Source: JAIYCX01 sp964353175 (GTDB taxonomy: Bacteria; Bdellovibrionota_C; UBA2361; SZUA-149; DAOLCO01). Taken from it: DNA of 64,000 nt. The notes beneath the pieces are model-generated. The model searched no databases. It was not told the origin of the DNA and worked only from the letters and a program-made list of their open reading frames with translations. The stretch is from NCBI GenBank assembly GCA_964353175.1, contig CAYGUX010000013.1, forward strand, positions 9,507 through 73,506. The letters run 5' to 3'. The translations under genes and the position numbers were made by a program. Below are positions 26,190 through 36,442 of this stretch, piece by piece; within the stretch, counting starts at the first letter, position 1; every line of letters begins with the position of its first letter.

Positions 26190-27290
26190 CTATTTAATAT
26201 TACAATTTTGTATAAGTACTTCCCTAAACTTGCCTGTGGTCAAGTCAGTCTTCTCAATAGTAACAACTTCAAACAAACTAACTAGCTCGAACTGAGAATT
26301 ACTTTTTTCTTCGTAATAAGATATCTGATGAGGTACATAGGTGCCATTTTCTAAACTAAGCCAAGAATACTCTATTACTCCCTTTCGAGTCGTACCTTCT
26401 ATTAAAAACTGAACTTGATATGGCAAGCCATTCTTCACATCTATATGAGCTAGAGTTGAAGTTCTTGCATATAAAGATGAGATAGCCTTAAGATTGACTA
26501 TTTGCATCTCCTTTAAAGTGTATTGCTCAGTAGTACGGCCTAAGAATTTTTTTTCAGATAATTCACTTAACTTAACTAAGGTACTTTCAGGAACTAATAA
26601 TTCTTCGCTTTGAATACTGGTTAGACTAAACTGACTTTCAGGTTTTATGTTAAAAAATATATCGTCGAAAGATAGGCCTGACAGGAGGACTGGATCACCT
26701 CTACCTTCGGCTGGAATCTGCCGACATTTTTTAGTAATTGGGCTCTGAATACTCAACATTGAATAATCATTACCTAAATCTCCTTGGACGAATAAATAGT
26801 CACCCAGACTAGAACCATTCGGTGGCAATATTTTTAGCGCTCCAATATTAGGTACATCTTCTGCTCCCTTCAAATACTGAAGCTGTCCTTTTAGAAGTTT
26901 CCCAGATTTCATTAGACTGATATCAATACCTAGCTCAAGGCTTACTTTAGGGGAAGAATTTGAATTTAACTCCTGAAGAACACTAACTTCAAGCATACTT
27001 GAAGAAGGTTGCCCCTTAACTTGCTCAGAACTTCTTTGGAATAAACCTTTTAAAAGACCTTCCTTAGTAAAGGACTTCGCCAAAGGTATCGATAATCTAC
27101 CTTCTTTTACCTTATCTCTTTCTGCCAACCGTAATAAATGAGAAAAAAATACATAGTTACCTTGATCTATCGTATTAATCTTAGCAGAAGTTTCCTGAGC
27201 TTGAACAATACCAAAACTACTTGCAGTCAATATAACAACAGAAGAAAGTAAAAAGTACTTTCTTAATCTAAGATTAATACTCAGTTTCAA
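26190..27290 (-). CDS. Secreted protein of unknown function, co-transcribed with nuoI
   Basis: 366 aa with a Sec signal (hydrophobic core 12-28, cleavage near VQA-QE). The start is a TTG at 27290, 17 bases inside the end of nuoI, so it is translated by coupling. The body is rich in strands; the C-terminal third (KKFLGRTTEQYTLKEMQI, GLPYQVQFLIEGTTRKGVIEYSWL, HQISYYEEKSNSQFEL) resembles LolA/LolB-like or outer-membrane-lipoprotein-sorting folds in layout, but no motif proves this. No family recognised. Confidence 0.6.
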   Translation of the reverse strand: MKLSINLRLRKYFLLSSVVILTASSFGIVQAQETSAKINTIDQGNYVFFSHLLRLAERDKVKEGRLSIPLAKSFTKEGLLKGLFQRSSEQVKGQPSSSMLEVSVLQELNSNSSPKVSLELGIDISLMKSGKLLKGQLQYLKGAEDVPNIGALKILPPNGSSLGDYLFVQGDLGNDYSMLSIQSPITKKCRQIPAEGRGDPVLLSGLSFDDIFFNIKPESQFSLTSIQSEELLVPESTLVKLSELSEKKFLGRTTEQYTLKEMQIVNLKAISSLYARTSTLAHIDVKNGLPYQVQFLIEGTTRKGVIEYSWLSLENGTYVPHQISYYEEKSNSQFELVSLFEVVTIEKTDLTTGKFREVLIQNCNIK

Positions 27291-27870
27291 AAGGTTTAGT
27301 CTCTATATCTTTTAGCTTCTTCATATGAGCTTTGAATAATGCTTCAGGCCCATTATCTTCCAAAACTCTAGAACGAATCATGAGTGTTTCCTTGTCTTCA
27401 ATAAATGCTCTAGGATCAGGAGGATAAATCTCTGGATGTATGCCCGTATCCATTCTAATCGCATCGACTGGACAGGCCTCAACACAATAACCACAATAGA
27501 TACAAAGTAGTGTGTCTATCTCGTATCTATTAGGAAATTTCTCCACCTGAGGATCATCATGCTCGGAAGCCTCTATGTAAATACATTTGGCAGGACATGC
27601 AGTTGCACACAAGAAACAAGCCGTACATCTAGTAGATCCATCTTGATTTAAAGTTAATCTATGCCTACCACGAAACCGATCGGCATAAGGCCGTGCCTCA
27701 TCTGGATACTCATAGGTAGCCCAAGGCTTTGTATTCTTAAGGAAACCAAGAGTCCTAAGAAGAAAAATTGCAAAGTGTTTAATTAGATGTGTGGTGGTCT
27801 GAAAAACTCCCTTAATCACTTCAAATATATATAGCCTTTCAACTAAGGTAAGGCTTTCTCTTCTCTTCAT
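27274..27870 (-). CDS. nuoI: NADH-quinone oxidoreductase subunit I
   Basis: 198 aa. Two [4Fe-4S] ferredoxin motifs: CTACFLCATACP and CIYCGYCVEACP, in the arrangement of complex I subunit I, plus the family N-terminus (YPDEARPYADRFRGRHRL) and a PHPEIYPP-like segment. It relays electrons through the peripheral arm of complex I to quinone. No other nuo gene is in the window, which is unusual because nuo genes normally form one cluster. Confidence 0.92.
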   Translation of the reverse strand: MKRRESLTLVERLYIFEVIKGVFQTTTHLIKHFAIFLLRTLGFLKNTKPWATYEYPDEARPYADRFRGRHRLTLNQDGSTRCTACFLCATACPAKCIYIEASEHDDPQVEKFPNRYEIDTLLCIYCGYCVEACPVDAIRMDTGIHPEIYPPDPRAFIEDKETLMIRSRVLEDNGPEALFKAHMKKLKDIETKPFETEY

Positions 27871-28364
27871 CGATTCCCCTTTTTATTAATACAATGACAT
27901 GGGTCTAAATAGACACGGCTCTAAATATCGTATTTATCTTTGAGTAGCTAGCCTATTAATATTCCATACATAATTCATCGAGATAGATTTCCACTAGACT
28001 TTTTTAAGCGCCTGCTTTACAGTGCCGTCCATAAAATAAAGTGTTTTGTTTATAAAGGTTCACTTTGGATTCAATGGAAGGTTAATACTTGATTAGTGCA
28101 TAATTTTAGTGCGAGATATATTATCTGCCTGAACATGTTGGTATCAGGTAGTAAACTTTCATTCCTTTCACAGATTTACCTATAGCAAACATACCTCTTT
28201 CCTAATAAAGTGCTAGTTAATACAGTTTTCAAATTCATTTTTGAAAACAATTTATTACTATACTATTATTAATAAAGATGGATTTTAATAGCTTCTAAGT
28301 GTAAGTGTTATGCTTAGAAAAATGATTTTTAACTATTATATAATCAAGGTTACTTTTTATAATT
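27871..28364. promoter_or_regulatory. Long intergenic with a 9-bp palindrome upstream of the DsbA-family gene
   Basis: 494 AT-rich bases between divergent genes, without a coding frame or recognisable RNA. The one structured element is GTTTTCAAA/TTTGAAAAC with a 6-base spacer at 28225-28248, about 117 bases before the ATG at 28365. It could be an operator or an upstream terminator. Confidence 0.35.
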
Positions 28365-28970
28365 ATGGTCCAAACAGTAGAAATATTTTACACCTTTCAG
28401 TGCCCATACTCTTACCTTGCTTTTGATCAACTCTCTCAATTAGAGCAAAAGTTTGATATAAAAGTGTTGTGGCAACCTTTCTCAACTAGAGCTGGCGCAA
28501 AGGGCTTTCAAGGTCCTTCTATTGCACCAGACAGAGCAAGTTATATTAGAGAAGACGTTGCTAGGCTTGCTAAGTCAGTTGAGCTTCCTCTTGTTATCAG
28601 CGAAGAATGGCCTGAAGAGGAATTCGATTCTGATAAGAGCATGAGAGGTGCGCTAGTAGCTTACGATCTAAATCTTGGACTTGAATACAACATCAAGATG
28701 TTTCAAAGATGGTGGGAAGAAGCTCAAGATCCAAACGAACAAAAGTTCTTTATTGAGCTTTGTGATGACTTAGATATTGATCCAAATGAATTCTCTGGCA
28801 GAATCAACGCTACAGATACTAGAGAAAGAATCAAAGGAATTCATAAGAGAGCTCGTAAACTTGGGATTTTTGATACTCCAACAATCCTAATTGAAGAAGA
28901 GAGATTCTCTGGGATCGACAGAATAAGTCATGCTGAGGCAAAACTTACTGAACTTGGTCTTAAGAAGTAA
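28365..28970 (+). CDS. DsbA family / HCCA isomerase-like oxidoreductase
   Basis: 201 aa, no signal peptide. Thioredoxin fold with helical insertion; the active-site segment is FTFQCPYSYLAFDQL, that is CPYS rather than CPYC, as in 2-hydroxychromene-2-carboxylate isomerase and kappa-GST relatives. The cis-Pro loop is IFDTPTILIEEERFSG. Such proteins are glutathione-dependent or redox-independent cytoplasmic enzymes of varied substrate. Stand-alone gene with a long upstream region. Confidence 0.82.
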   Translation: MVQTVEIFYTFQCPYSYLAFDQLSQLEQKFDIKVLWQPFSTRAGAKGFQGPSIAPDRASYIREDVARLAKSVELPLVISEEWPEEEFDSDKSMRGALVAYDLNLGLEYNIKMFQRWWEEAQDPNEQKFFIELCDDLDIDPNEFSGRINATDTRERIKGIHKRARKLGIFDTPTILIEEERFSGIDRISHAEAKLTELGLKK

Positions 28971-28993
28971 TTACATCTAATTACGACGGCCGA

Positions 28994-29812
28994 ATGAAAA
29001 AAGGGAGAAAAAGAGCAGAAAGGCAGTTCCTCTGCTCTACTCCCGACAATTTCTTACACTTCCCACTAAACAAGAAGCTCGACTTAGGCCTACACCACGA
29101 TACAATAGACAGTCCCTTTTTAATCGAGCTTACCGCAGAAGAACATAAGCATTTAAGTTTAGCCCTTCGTTTAAAAGTTGGAGACGAAGTTGCTTTATTT
29201 GATAAGGCTCAAGAAATAAAATTTCATGGCACTATAAAAAACATCTCAAAAGACGTCTCTACGATTGAAGTTACTTCGACTAGCTATCGAGTACAAGCCC
29301 ACATAAGTGCAATAATTGGCATTACAGATTCAAAAACTTTAGAATTTTTAGTTGAAAAATTAACAGAGCTGGGGATAAATCAAATTACCTTTTTCAAAGC
29401 CGAACATTCTAGTGCTCAAAGCACCTCCAAACCTCTAAAGATGGATAGACTATTAAAAATTAGAGATAGTGCCATTAAACAAAGTAGCGCCTACCTTACC
29501 ACACAAATCAGACACACCCAAAATCTAACTGAGAGCTTAAATTCACTGACTAAGGACTCCTTAAAACTCGCCATGCTTCCACCCAATGGGGATGATTGGA
29601 CCTCTCTCAACTACTTGTTAGAGCATAGCAAGAATGTTACTAAAATAGTCTTTGCGATAGGTCCTGAGGGAGGGTTTTCTGATTTGGAAGAAAGCAAGTT
29701 GCGGGATGCAGGATTCATCGCAAGTGGCCTGTCCACAAACACCTTGAGAGTGGATACAGCATGCTTAGTCACTGCTGGCTCCATCCTTCAATACATCAAC
29801 ACCTATCCTTAG
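28994..29812 (+). CDS. rsmE: 16S rRNA (uracil-1498-N3)-methyltransferase
   Basis: 272 aa. SPOUT knot methyltransferase: N-terminal PUA-like part (HLSLALRLKVGDEVALFD), LVEKLTELGINQITFFKAEHSS, RDSAIKQS, the SAM-binding FAIGPEGGFSDLE and C-terminal LSTNTLRVDTACLVTAGSIL. It methylates U1498 of 16S rRNA at the decoding site. The N-terminal 20 residues are an additional basic stretch. 23 bases after the preceding gene and 7 before the next. Confidence 0.95.
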   Translation: MKKGRKRAERQFLCSTPDNFLHFPLNKKLDLGLHHDTIDSPFLIELTAEEHKHLSLALRLKVGDEVALFDKAQEIKFHGTIKNISKDVSTIEVTSTSYRVQAHISAIIGITDSKTLEFLVEKLTELGINQITFFKAEHSSAQSTSKPLKMDRLLKIRDSAIKQSSAYLTTQIRHTQNLTESLNSLTKDSLKLAMLPPNGDDWTSLNYLLEHSKNVTKIVFAIGPEGGFSDLEESKLRDAGFIASGLSTNTLRVDTACLVTAGSILQYINTYP

Positions 29813-29819
29813 TGCGCAA

Positions 29820-30890
29820 ATGAAAGACCAAGATGATCCTAAGGCTACTGAAAAAATAGATTCACTCGCACCAGAGTCAGAAGTTCAACGAATCTCTAAA
29901 CTAATTTCAAGAATTAAAGAAAGCTCTGCCACTCAAAGCACCAGCCTAAATTCAACATCCGATACACCCAATAACAACATAGATAATACTGAAGAAAGAA
30001 TACCTCAGACCCCTAGGGGAACGCATGTTAAGGCATCTACCCAAGATCAAAACGACTTATACACAAAGACGATATCAGACCTGGATATTTTAATCTCAAG
30101 TTACATCCCTAAGGGCGATATAGAAGGCCTGAAGTCAGACATCTTATCCGAGTTTGATAAGATTTTGCTTAGACAATCTGAAAGCGTGGATGCTGAAATA
30201 AACATATCAACTATTCTATCTAATTCAGATACTCAAAAGATTAATGATTTATTCTTACTTATTGAGACAGAATTATCATCTACCACCAAAAAATTTAAGG
30301 TAAAGGATATACCACTTTCCAAAACTAAAACCCTTCATAAAGAAGAATTAGAAGAGATTTTTCAAGAACTAGGAGAAAAAGTAATCAAAGAATTTGAAAG
30401 CGAAAAAACTCACCATCACTCAGACCTAGAAATGGACGAGATCCCTTTTGCTGGATTCTCTTATGTTTTTTTCCCATTTATTTTTGATACAATAATTTTT
30501 TCTCTTGTCTCTATATATTTCACCTCCCAATATACAAAAAACCCTATAGACCTAAATGATCCCCTTCCCTTCATTCTTTCAGAATACAAACCTATAGTAA
30601 TCGCATTTTTTGCAACTTGGTTTCTCATTCAAGCCCTCTCACTTATATTGGTGCAAGCTACGTTCACTCAATCATTAGTACGTATTATAGTGGTAGATGA
30701 TAACAACAGGAATCCAAGTATCCTAACCCTATTAAAAAGACTGAGCCTTCATTTCTTTAATTTCCTCACAATTGGCATATATTCATGTCTCATTGTTAAG
30801 TATATTCTTGGTAAAAATAAAAAAGGTATTTACTGCCCAATATCTAAAACCACTCTGAGCTTTAAAGGTTTTGCTAAAGATTCTAAATAG
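29820..30890 (+). CDS. RDD-like membrane protein with long cytoplasmic N-terminus
   Basis: 356 aa. Residues 1-205 are polar, Ser/Thr/Asp/Glu-rich and mainly helical. The C-terminal 150 residues hold about four hydrophobic segments beginning FAGFSYVFFPFIFDTIIFSLVS, with RDD-like layout (AGF...D... then a VRIIVVDDNNRNPSILTLLKR loop). The Arg of the RDD signature is absent. Function unknown. It follows rsmE closely. Confidence 0.55.
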   Translation: MKDQDDPKATEKIDSLAPESEVQRISKLISRIKESSATQSTSLNSTSDTPNNNIDNTEERIPQTPRGTHVKASTQDQNDLYTKTISDLDILISSYIPKGDIEGLKSDILSEFDKILLRQSESVDAEINISTILSNSDTQKINDLFLLIETELSSTTKKFKVKDIPLSKTKTLHKEELEEIFQELGEKVIKEFESEKTHHHSDLEMDEIPFAGFSYVFFPFIFDTIIFSLVSIYFTSQYTKNPIDLNDPLPFILSEYKPIVIAFFATWFLIQALSLILVQATFTQSLVRIIVVDDNNRNPSILTLLKRLSLHFFNFLTIGIYSCLIVKYILGKNKKGIYCPISKTTLSFKGFAKDSK

Positions 30891-30911
30891 TTTCTATGGC
30901 AACCTATCTGG

Positions 30912-33900
30912 CTAGATAGACTTAGTTAATTCTTGAACATCTACTTTTCCACTACCAAGAACTGGCAATTTATTCAAAATTCTTATTTCCTTTGGAAATG
31001 ATAATTCAGACAAACCACTAGATCTGAGTGCTTCAAATAACTGATCCTTCTCTAGAGAACTCAAAGTTGTAAATAAAATTAACCTTTCACCTTTTTTGGC
31101 GTCAGGTATCGCTATCACTGAATGTTGATTATCTCGCCATTTCGCATCCAATACTTGTTCTATCGCTGTTAAGGAAACCATCTCTCCCCCAATCTTTGCA
31201 AACCGCTTCGCTCGTCCTTTTATGCTAATAAAGCCTTGCGAATCTACCTGAACAATATCACCTGTATCATACCACTCAGACTCTAAAGGTTGCAAAACTC
31301 CAGGTTGATCAATCTTTAAGTAACCTTTCATCACATTTGGTCCCTTAACAAACAATCGAGCACCCTCTTCGATCCCAGGTATAGCGTCCAAGCGATACTC
31401 CACTCCAGGAACAAACCTACCGACTGTACCCATCTTTGTGTAAAAAGGATTATTCACAGCCAACACAGGAGAGGTCTCTGTAGCACCATAGCCTTCAAAA
31501 ATACGAATACCAAAACGTTCATTGTACTGAGTACGAACTGCCTCAGAAAGTCTCTCAGCACCAGAGAATATATATCGAAGGGAAAAGAAATCATAAGGGT
31601 GGGCGTAATTAGCGTAAGCTCCTAAGAAAGTAGGCGTACCAAAAAGAATTGTAGAAGACTCGCTATATATAACCTCAGGAATAATACGATAATGAAGTGG
31701 AGAAGGATATAGATACACAGACACTCCCTTAATTAACGGCATTAAAGTTCCACCCGTAAGCCCAAAGGAATGAAACATTGGCAAAGCATTAAATACACTA
31801 TCAGAACTTACCAAAGGAATATTCGCTGTAACTTGATCGATGTTATTTAGTAGATTTCCATGACTTAGTACTACCCCCTTCGGAGTCCCCTCTGAACCAG
31901 ACGTAAACAAAACTACTGCTTCATCCGTTTCTGATCCAGGGATATAATCAACTCCACGAAAAGAAGCTGATATTTTTTCCAATTTATACTTTACTATGGC
32001 CTTAAACTTATCTACTTTAGTAAATGTAGTCTGTAGATCCTCTAAATGGAGAACTTCCACACCACTATTCTCTAAAACACTAATATGCTCTCCCAACTTT
32101 CCAAGTTCAATAAATTTCCTTGAAGTAACAATTGACTTTAAATTGGCAACATTACATGTAGAGAGTAATTGCTCAGGAGCATGAGAATAATTTAAAAGAG
32201 CAGGTACTTTTCTAGCCCACTGAAATGCAAAAAAGAAAACCAGCATGCTAACACCATTTGGCAAAAGCAAACCTACTCGGGAATCAGTACTCGAACTATT
32301 TTTTAACAGTTGAGCTGCCACATAACTATTCCTCATTAACATCTTATACGTTATCGCTCCGCCAAGAGCATCACGGACAATTAGTTTACTTGGAACAACC
32401 CGATTAGAAACCTCTCGAATCGAATGTAGTAAGGTTGGTCCTCTTCTATTCGTTTCATAAATCATATTAGTCATCAGATCATATAAGGCAGTACCCAATG
32501 CCTCTCTTCGCTCTCGACTCGCTAAATCTCCATCAATTTTCAAATGAACAGGCTCGCAAACCGTCATAGATAACTTAGGAAAGAATTTCCATTGCAAGAT
32601 ATTTTTAGCTCTTGAGAAGAAAGAATATTGAAACCCATCTAGTCGAATAGGAATGATTGGAGCATCTGCTTTTTCAGCAATTAGAGCAGGACCTTCATAG
32701 ACCTTCATTAAAGCACCGGTCACTGTAATTCGACCTTCTGGGAATATTACAACCTTCTTATTCTGCTTAACTCGATCGATGAGCATCCTAATCGCCATTG
32801 GGTTTGCTGGATCGATAGGTATTAGATCAAAACAAGCCATCGCAGGCTTCATCCACCATAATTTTGAAATTTCAGTGTTTACAGCAAACGTAACTCTTTC
32901 TGGACAATAGGCAGCTAACATTACCGCATCTAAGAATGAAAGGTGATTCGCGATAATTACTGCTTTCGGCCCGACTTTAGCAAAGTTCTCTAAGCCACTA
33001 ACTTCCGCTCTAAAAAAGCTCTTAAAAACAATTCGTAAAACGCTTCTAAAAAGCTGGTCTGGTAGAAGCAGACACGCATAAATACCAGCAAAGATATTAA
33101 AAAGAACGAGGACTAACAACACAAAGGAAACACTAACTCCTAGTTTAAACAACAAAGAGATAACAACACTTCCTAAAACCATAAAAAGAGCATTTAGAAT
33201 ATTATTCCCAGCAACCACTTGAGACCTCTCCTCCAAAGTAGCAGACCGCTGCAAAAGACCATATAGGGGCACTATAAAGATCCCTGCAAAAACAGACGTC
33301 GAAAATAGACAAAGTAAAATTAGACAGGCTCTAATATAAGGAAAATCTAAAGGTTCTGGTAAAGAGCTTACGATAGGGCTAGGTAGTAATAGATAAAATC
33401 CAAAAAGCGAAATAGCCATCCCCAAAGCTGAAATAGGAACCCACGTCGCAACAATCTCTTTATTCAATATCTTACCACATAACAAAGAACCAACTCCTAC
33501 GCCGATGGAGAATACGGTAAAAAATATAGTTACATAATAGTCAGGCCCATTCAGAACGTCTTTTACAATCAGAGCAAACAGGGAAATTAAAATTGCACCA
33601 AGAGTCCAAAACCATGAAATCCCTATACTTAATAAATAAGTGTTACGATCAAAATAAATTCTCTTCAATAGACCGACCGTACTCTTCCGAACGATTAAAG
33701 TATCATTTGCAGGCTTAGCACTGGGAATATAGAAACTAGACAAAATGCCAATTATCGAGAAACTAAGAGCTAGAGCTGATACTACATAAATTCCTCCACT
33801 GAATCCGACTGCCAAACTTCCTAAGATCGTCCCAAGCAATATTCCAACGTTAGTACCAGCCTCGATTAAGCCATTCGCTTCCATTAACTCCTCAGCTTTT

Positions 33901-34295
33901 AAATGTTGAGGAGGAAGGGAATATTTAATAGGCCCAAAAAATGCAGAATGGATTCCTAAACCTACAACTGCTAACACTGAAAACCATAAACTATCCGTGA
34001 ATAAGGCATAGATGGCAATCAAAACAACTGCCAACTCCGCAAATTTCACCAATTTTATAATGTACTCTTTCGGTTTTATATCAGCGAGGTACCCTGCAAA
34101 GGCCGAACAAATAAAGAAAGGACTCATAAAAACTGCCAACAGAAGAAATATCGCCACCTCTGGAGATAAAGAACCACTTAGACCTTTGAAGGCAATTAAC
34201 ATTTCAAAAGATCTTCTAATTAAAGAATCGTTAAATGTCCCACCAAACATGGCGATAAAGAATGGTAGAAATTGCCTTGTTTTAAGAAGTTTCAT
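30912..34295 (-). CDS. aas: LplT-Aas fusion: lysophospholipid transporter / acyltransferase / acyl-ACP synthetase
   Basis: 1127 aa in three modules. Residues 1-415 form an MFS transporter of LplT type (FFIAMFGGTFNDSLIRR, twelve helices). Residues about 430-630 are a PlsC acyltransferase with HX4D (His451-Asp456 in NHLSFLD) and FPEGRI. Residues about 640-1120 are an AMP-forming acyl ligase (LFTSGSEGTPKGVVLSHGN, GYGATETSP, WYDTGDIV). Known role: flips 2-acyl-lysophospholipids across the inner membrane and reacylates them. Single-chain fusions occur in several phyla. The start is 9 bases after the hydrolase gene. Confidence 0.93.
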   Translation of the reverse strand: MKLLKTRQFLPFFIAMFGGTFNDSLIRRSFEMLIAFKGLSGSLSPEVAIFLLLAVFMSPFFICSAFAGYLADIKPKEYIIKLVKFAELAVVLIAIYALFTDSLWFSVLAVVGLGIHSAFFGPIKYSLPPQHLKAEELMEANGLIEAGTNVGILLGTILGSLAVGFSGGIYVVSALALSFSIIGILSSFYIPSAKPANDTLIVRKSTVGLLKRIYFDRNTYLLSIGISWFWTLGAILISLFALIVKDVLNGPDYYVTIFFTVFSIGVGVGSLLCGKILNKEIVATWVPISALGMAISLFGFYLLLPSPIVSSLPEPLDFPYIRACLILLCLFSTSVFAGIFIVPLYGLLQRSATLEERSQVVAGNNILNALFMVLGSVVISLLFKLGVSVSFVLLVLVLFNIFAGIYACLLLPDQLFRSVLRIVFKSFFRAEVSGLENFAKVGPKAVIIANHLSFLDAVMLAAYCPERVTFAVNTEISKLWWMKPAMACFDLIPIDPANPMAIRMLIDRVKQNKKVVIFPEGRITVTGALMKVYEGPALIAEKADAPIIPIRLDGFQYSFFSRAKNILQWKFFPKLSMTVCEPVHLKIDGDLASRERREALGTALYDLMTNMIYETNRRGPTLLHSIREVSNRVVPSKLIVRDALGGAITYKMLMRNSYVAAQLLKNSSSTDSRVGLLLPNGVSMLVFFFAFQWARKVPALLNYSHAPEQLLSTCNVANLKSIVTSRKFIELGKLGEHISVLENSGVEVLHLEDLQTTFTKVDKFKAIVKYKLEKISASFRGVDYIPGSETDEAVVLFTSGSEGTPKGVVLSHGNLLNNIDQVTANIPLVSSDSVFNALPMFHSFGLTGGTLMPLIKGVSVYLYPSPLHYRIIPEVIYSESSTILFGTPTFLGAYANYAHPYDFFSLRYIFSGAERLSEAVRTQYNERFGIRIFEGYGATETSPVLAVNNPFYTKMGTVGRFVPGVEYRLDAIPGIEEGARLFVKGPNVMKGYLKIDQPGVLQPLESEWYDTGDIVQVDSQGFISIKGRAKRFAKIGGEMVSLTAIEQVLDAKWRDNQHSVIAIPDAKKGERLILFTTLSSLEKDQLFEALRSSGLSELSFPKEIRILNKLPVLGSGKVDVQELTKSI

Positions 34296-34304
34296 TGAAT
34301 TAAC

Positions 34305-36056
34305 CTAATTTCCTTTTGGGGGTATTAATGGGAGGATGATCTGAGATGGATATTTTTTAGAATGATATATTCGCTGTTTAGCAACCTTCCAATCAAACTC
34401 AAGGTCACTTTTTTCGCTCGTATTAAAGTTTCTGTCAAAACGAGGGAAATTACTACTTGAAATCTCAATTCGTATTTGATGGCCGGGCAAGAACACATAA
34501 CTAGTAGGCCACAACTCTACTTCAATTTTTTCAGGCTTATTTAAATTGCCTTTATATAGCTTTCTTAATATCCCATCAGTAACATTATAAACATCACCGT
34601 TAGGGTAAACATCCACCAACTTAACTGTAAAATCTGTGTTTTTTACATCCGTTGAAACATACAGAACTGCCTTAATGGGCCCCGTCGCTTCTAATCTTCC
34701 TTCTAAAATTGGTAAAGAATATATCAATATATCAGACCTGCTTTCAATATCATTCTGCCGATATACTCCCGCTCGATCACTAAACATCGCTCCGCCAACT
34801 GTTGGAACGGGATCTTCTGGATTATATTGATACTCATCAAACTCTTTAGTGGAGTTAGTTAAGAGCAATTTTAAACTTCCATCACCTGCGCTAGAATTTG
34901 CACCTTGATCACTGCTAAGATAAAAAGGAGTACTCATAGTCCTCTCTAAAGGCCATTCATCTTCCTTCCGCCAGATGTTCTCTCCCATTACAAATAATCG
35001 TACTTTGGGAATTTCAGAGAGGCTTCCATTTATGCCAAGCAATGCATCAAACCAAGCCGTTGTTAATAAAACACTTTTGCTCTTATAATTAGCATCAGAT
35101 TCAAACTCTGGTATCTCTATCTCTTGACCATACTTCCATGGACCAACGACCAAGCGAGTCGATTCAGAAATAGCGGAATCCTTATTCTTCATGATATTTT
35201 CATAATCGCCCAATTGAGAAGGCAAAAAAGGATCAAACCAACCACTAATCAAAAGTGCGGGGGCCTGGACTTTTAAATTGCGATTTTTTCCATCAATACT
35301 TTCCCAATAGGTCGTATCACTTTTATTAAGAATCCAATCATTGTAATATCGAGCGTCTCCAAATGCATAATCATCTGCTTTTAATATCGGTAAGGCATTT
35401 ATCCCTTCTTTTAAATCGTCCGCGGTAATTTCACTCTCTTCCGCTAAGCTATTCATCATCGCCCAAGAAAGAGCACTATCTAAGGAAAACGCACCGCCAG
35501 GATATAACATGTCATAAAAATTGGAGCTCACATTCTGCATGGACATACCAGCTAAACCAGAATCTTTTTGGTCAGCAATAGACCAAGCAGATTGACCAAA
35601 AGATGAGAACCCCCAAGTTAGCACACTCCCATCATACCAAGCCTGCGTGCCCAACCACTTAAGCATCTCAATACTATCCTCTCGATCACTCACAAGTGGA
35701 GCAAACTCTCCACCTGATTTATATCGGCCCCTAAGACCTTGAATGACCACGACATAACCCCTACTAGCCCAATGTTCCGCTAAAAATCTAGCCATCAGTC
35801 CATTACTGAAAGTATCTGCAAAAGGAAAACTTACAAGAATAGTTGGAGCGGTCTCAATCCCATCAGGAAGATAAATATCAGCAATTAAATCAATCCCATC
35901 CTTAGAAAAAAAACTTACTCCCTCACTTTTACTAACAGAGTGAGTCGATGGCCGAAGCTCACTGGAAGCAAGATACAAATTATCATTTAAGAGATTTATG
36001 CCATAGGAGCATCCATAGAAAGAAGACAGAATAAATATAAGAACAAAAACTCTCAT
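34305..36056 (-). CDS. CocE/NonD family (X-Pro dipeptidyl-peptidase S15-like) lipoprotein hydrolase
   Basis: 583 aa from the ATG at 36056, chosen for its TGGGA Shine-Dalgarno; an in-frame start 6 codons earlier is possible. Lipobox SFYGC (Cys16). Alpha/beta hydrolase with nucleophile Ser151 in GFSSFG, SGWFDPF for the acid and GPWKYGQE where family members have GPW.H; the His is replaced by Lys-Tyr locally, so the catalytic His is not obvious. C-terminal jelly-roll domain (PSYVFLPGHQIRIEISSSNFPRF) is typical. Envelope-anchored acylase or peptidase; substrate unknown. Its 5' part and leader are duplicated at 48.07-48.59 kb. Confidence 0.85.
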   Translation of the reverse strand: MRVFVLIFILSSFYGCSYGINLLNDNLYLASSELRPSTHSVSKSEGVSFFSKDGIDLIADIYLPDGIETAPTILVSFPFADTFSNGLMARFLAEHWASRGYVVVIQGLRGRYKSGGEFAPLVSDREDSIEMLKWLGTQAWYDGSVLTWGFSSFGQSAWSIADQKDSGLAGMSMQNVSSNFYDMLYPGGAFSLDSALSWAMMNSLAEESEITADDLKEGINALPILKADDYAFGDARYYNDWILNKSDTTYWESIDGKNRNLKVQAPALLISGWFDPFLPSQLGDYENIMKNKDSAISESTRLVVGPWKYGQEIEIPEFESDANYKSKSVLLTTAWFDALLGINGSLSEIPKVRLFVMGENIWRKEDEWPLERTMSTPFYLSSDQGANSSAGDGSLKLLLTNSTKEFDEYQYNPEDPVPTVGGAMFSDRAGVYRQNDIESRSDILIYSLPILEGRLEATGPIKAVLYVSTDVKNTDFTVKLVDVYPNGDVYNVTDGILRKLYKGNLNKPEKIEVELWPTSYVFLPGHQIRIEISSSNFPRFDRNFNTSEKSDLEFDWKVAKQRIYHSKKYPSQIILPLIPPKGN

Positions 36057-36403
36057 TTTCCCATATACCGACATTTAAAAATAACCCTAACTCTAAATTT
36101 CCTCTAATCCAACTTTATATCTAGTTGCAATGAACTAACAGAGATAAGTAACAAACCCACGAAACCACACAAAAACCACGCATAATTAGATGCCCACTTC
36201 ACAACCTAAGGCTCATAATAATATAAATACCGACTCTACTCATTAGAAATTCTGCTCTTAGTTGGAACAGAAAGATAACTTGTAGATTTCAAGCAGACAA
36301 TTGTGCAGTATTAAAGTGGTATTATTCGCTTATGCTGAGACTCGGTGACACACCAAAAGGATAAAAAAGAGAATGGATAAGGCGACTTTTATTAAATGTA
36401 TAA
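35889..36403. repeat. Duplicated block, copy A (hydrolase 5' end plus leader)
   Basis: The first about 56 codons of the hydrolase gene and about 350 bases upstream recur at 48067-48594 in the same orientation, about 12.18 kb away. By eye the two are close to 90 percent identical, including the non-coding leader. Both copies are followed by a copy of the interspersed repeat. Confidence 0.85.
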
Positions 36404-36440
36404 GGTGGTTAAGTTAGTAGGTAGGCCACTAGTCTACAGG
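36404..36440 (+). repeat. Interspersed island repeat, copy 1
   Basis: Contains GGTTAAGTTAGTAGGTAGGC then CACTAGTCTACAGG. It ends 2 bases before the stop of the following minus-strand gene and forms the left border of the island. Confidence 0.85.
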
Positions 36441-36442
36441 AA

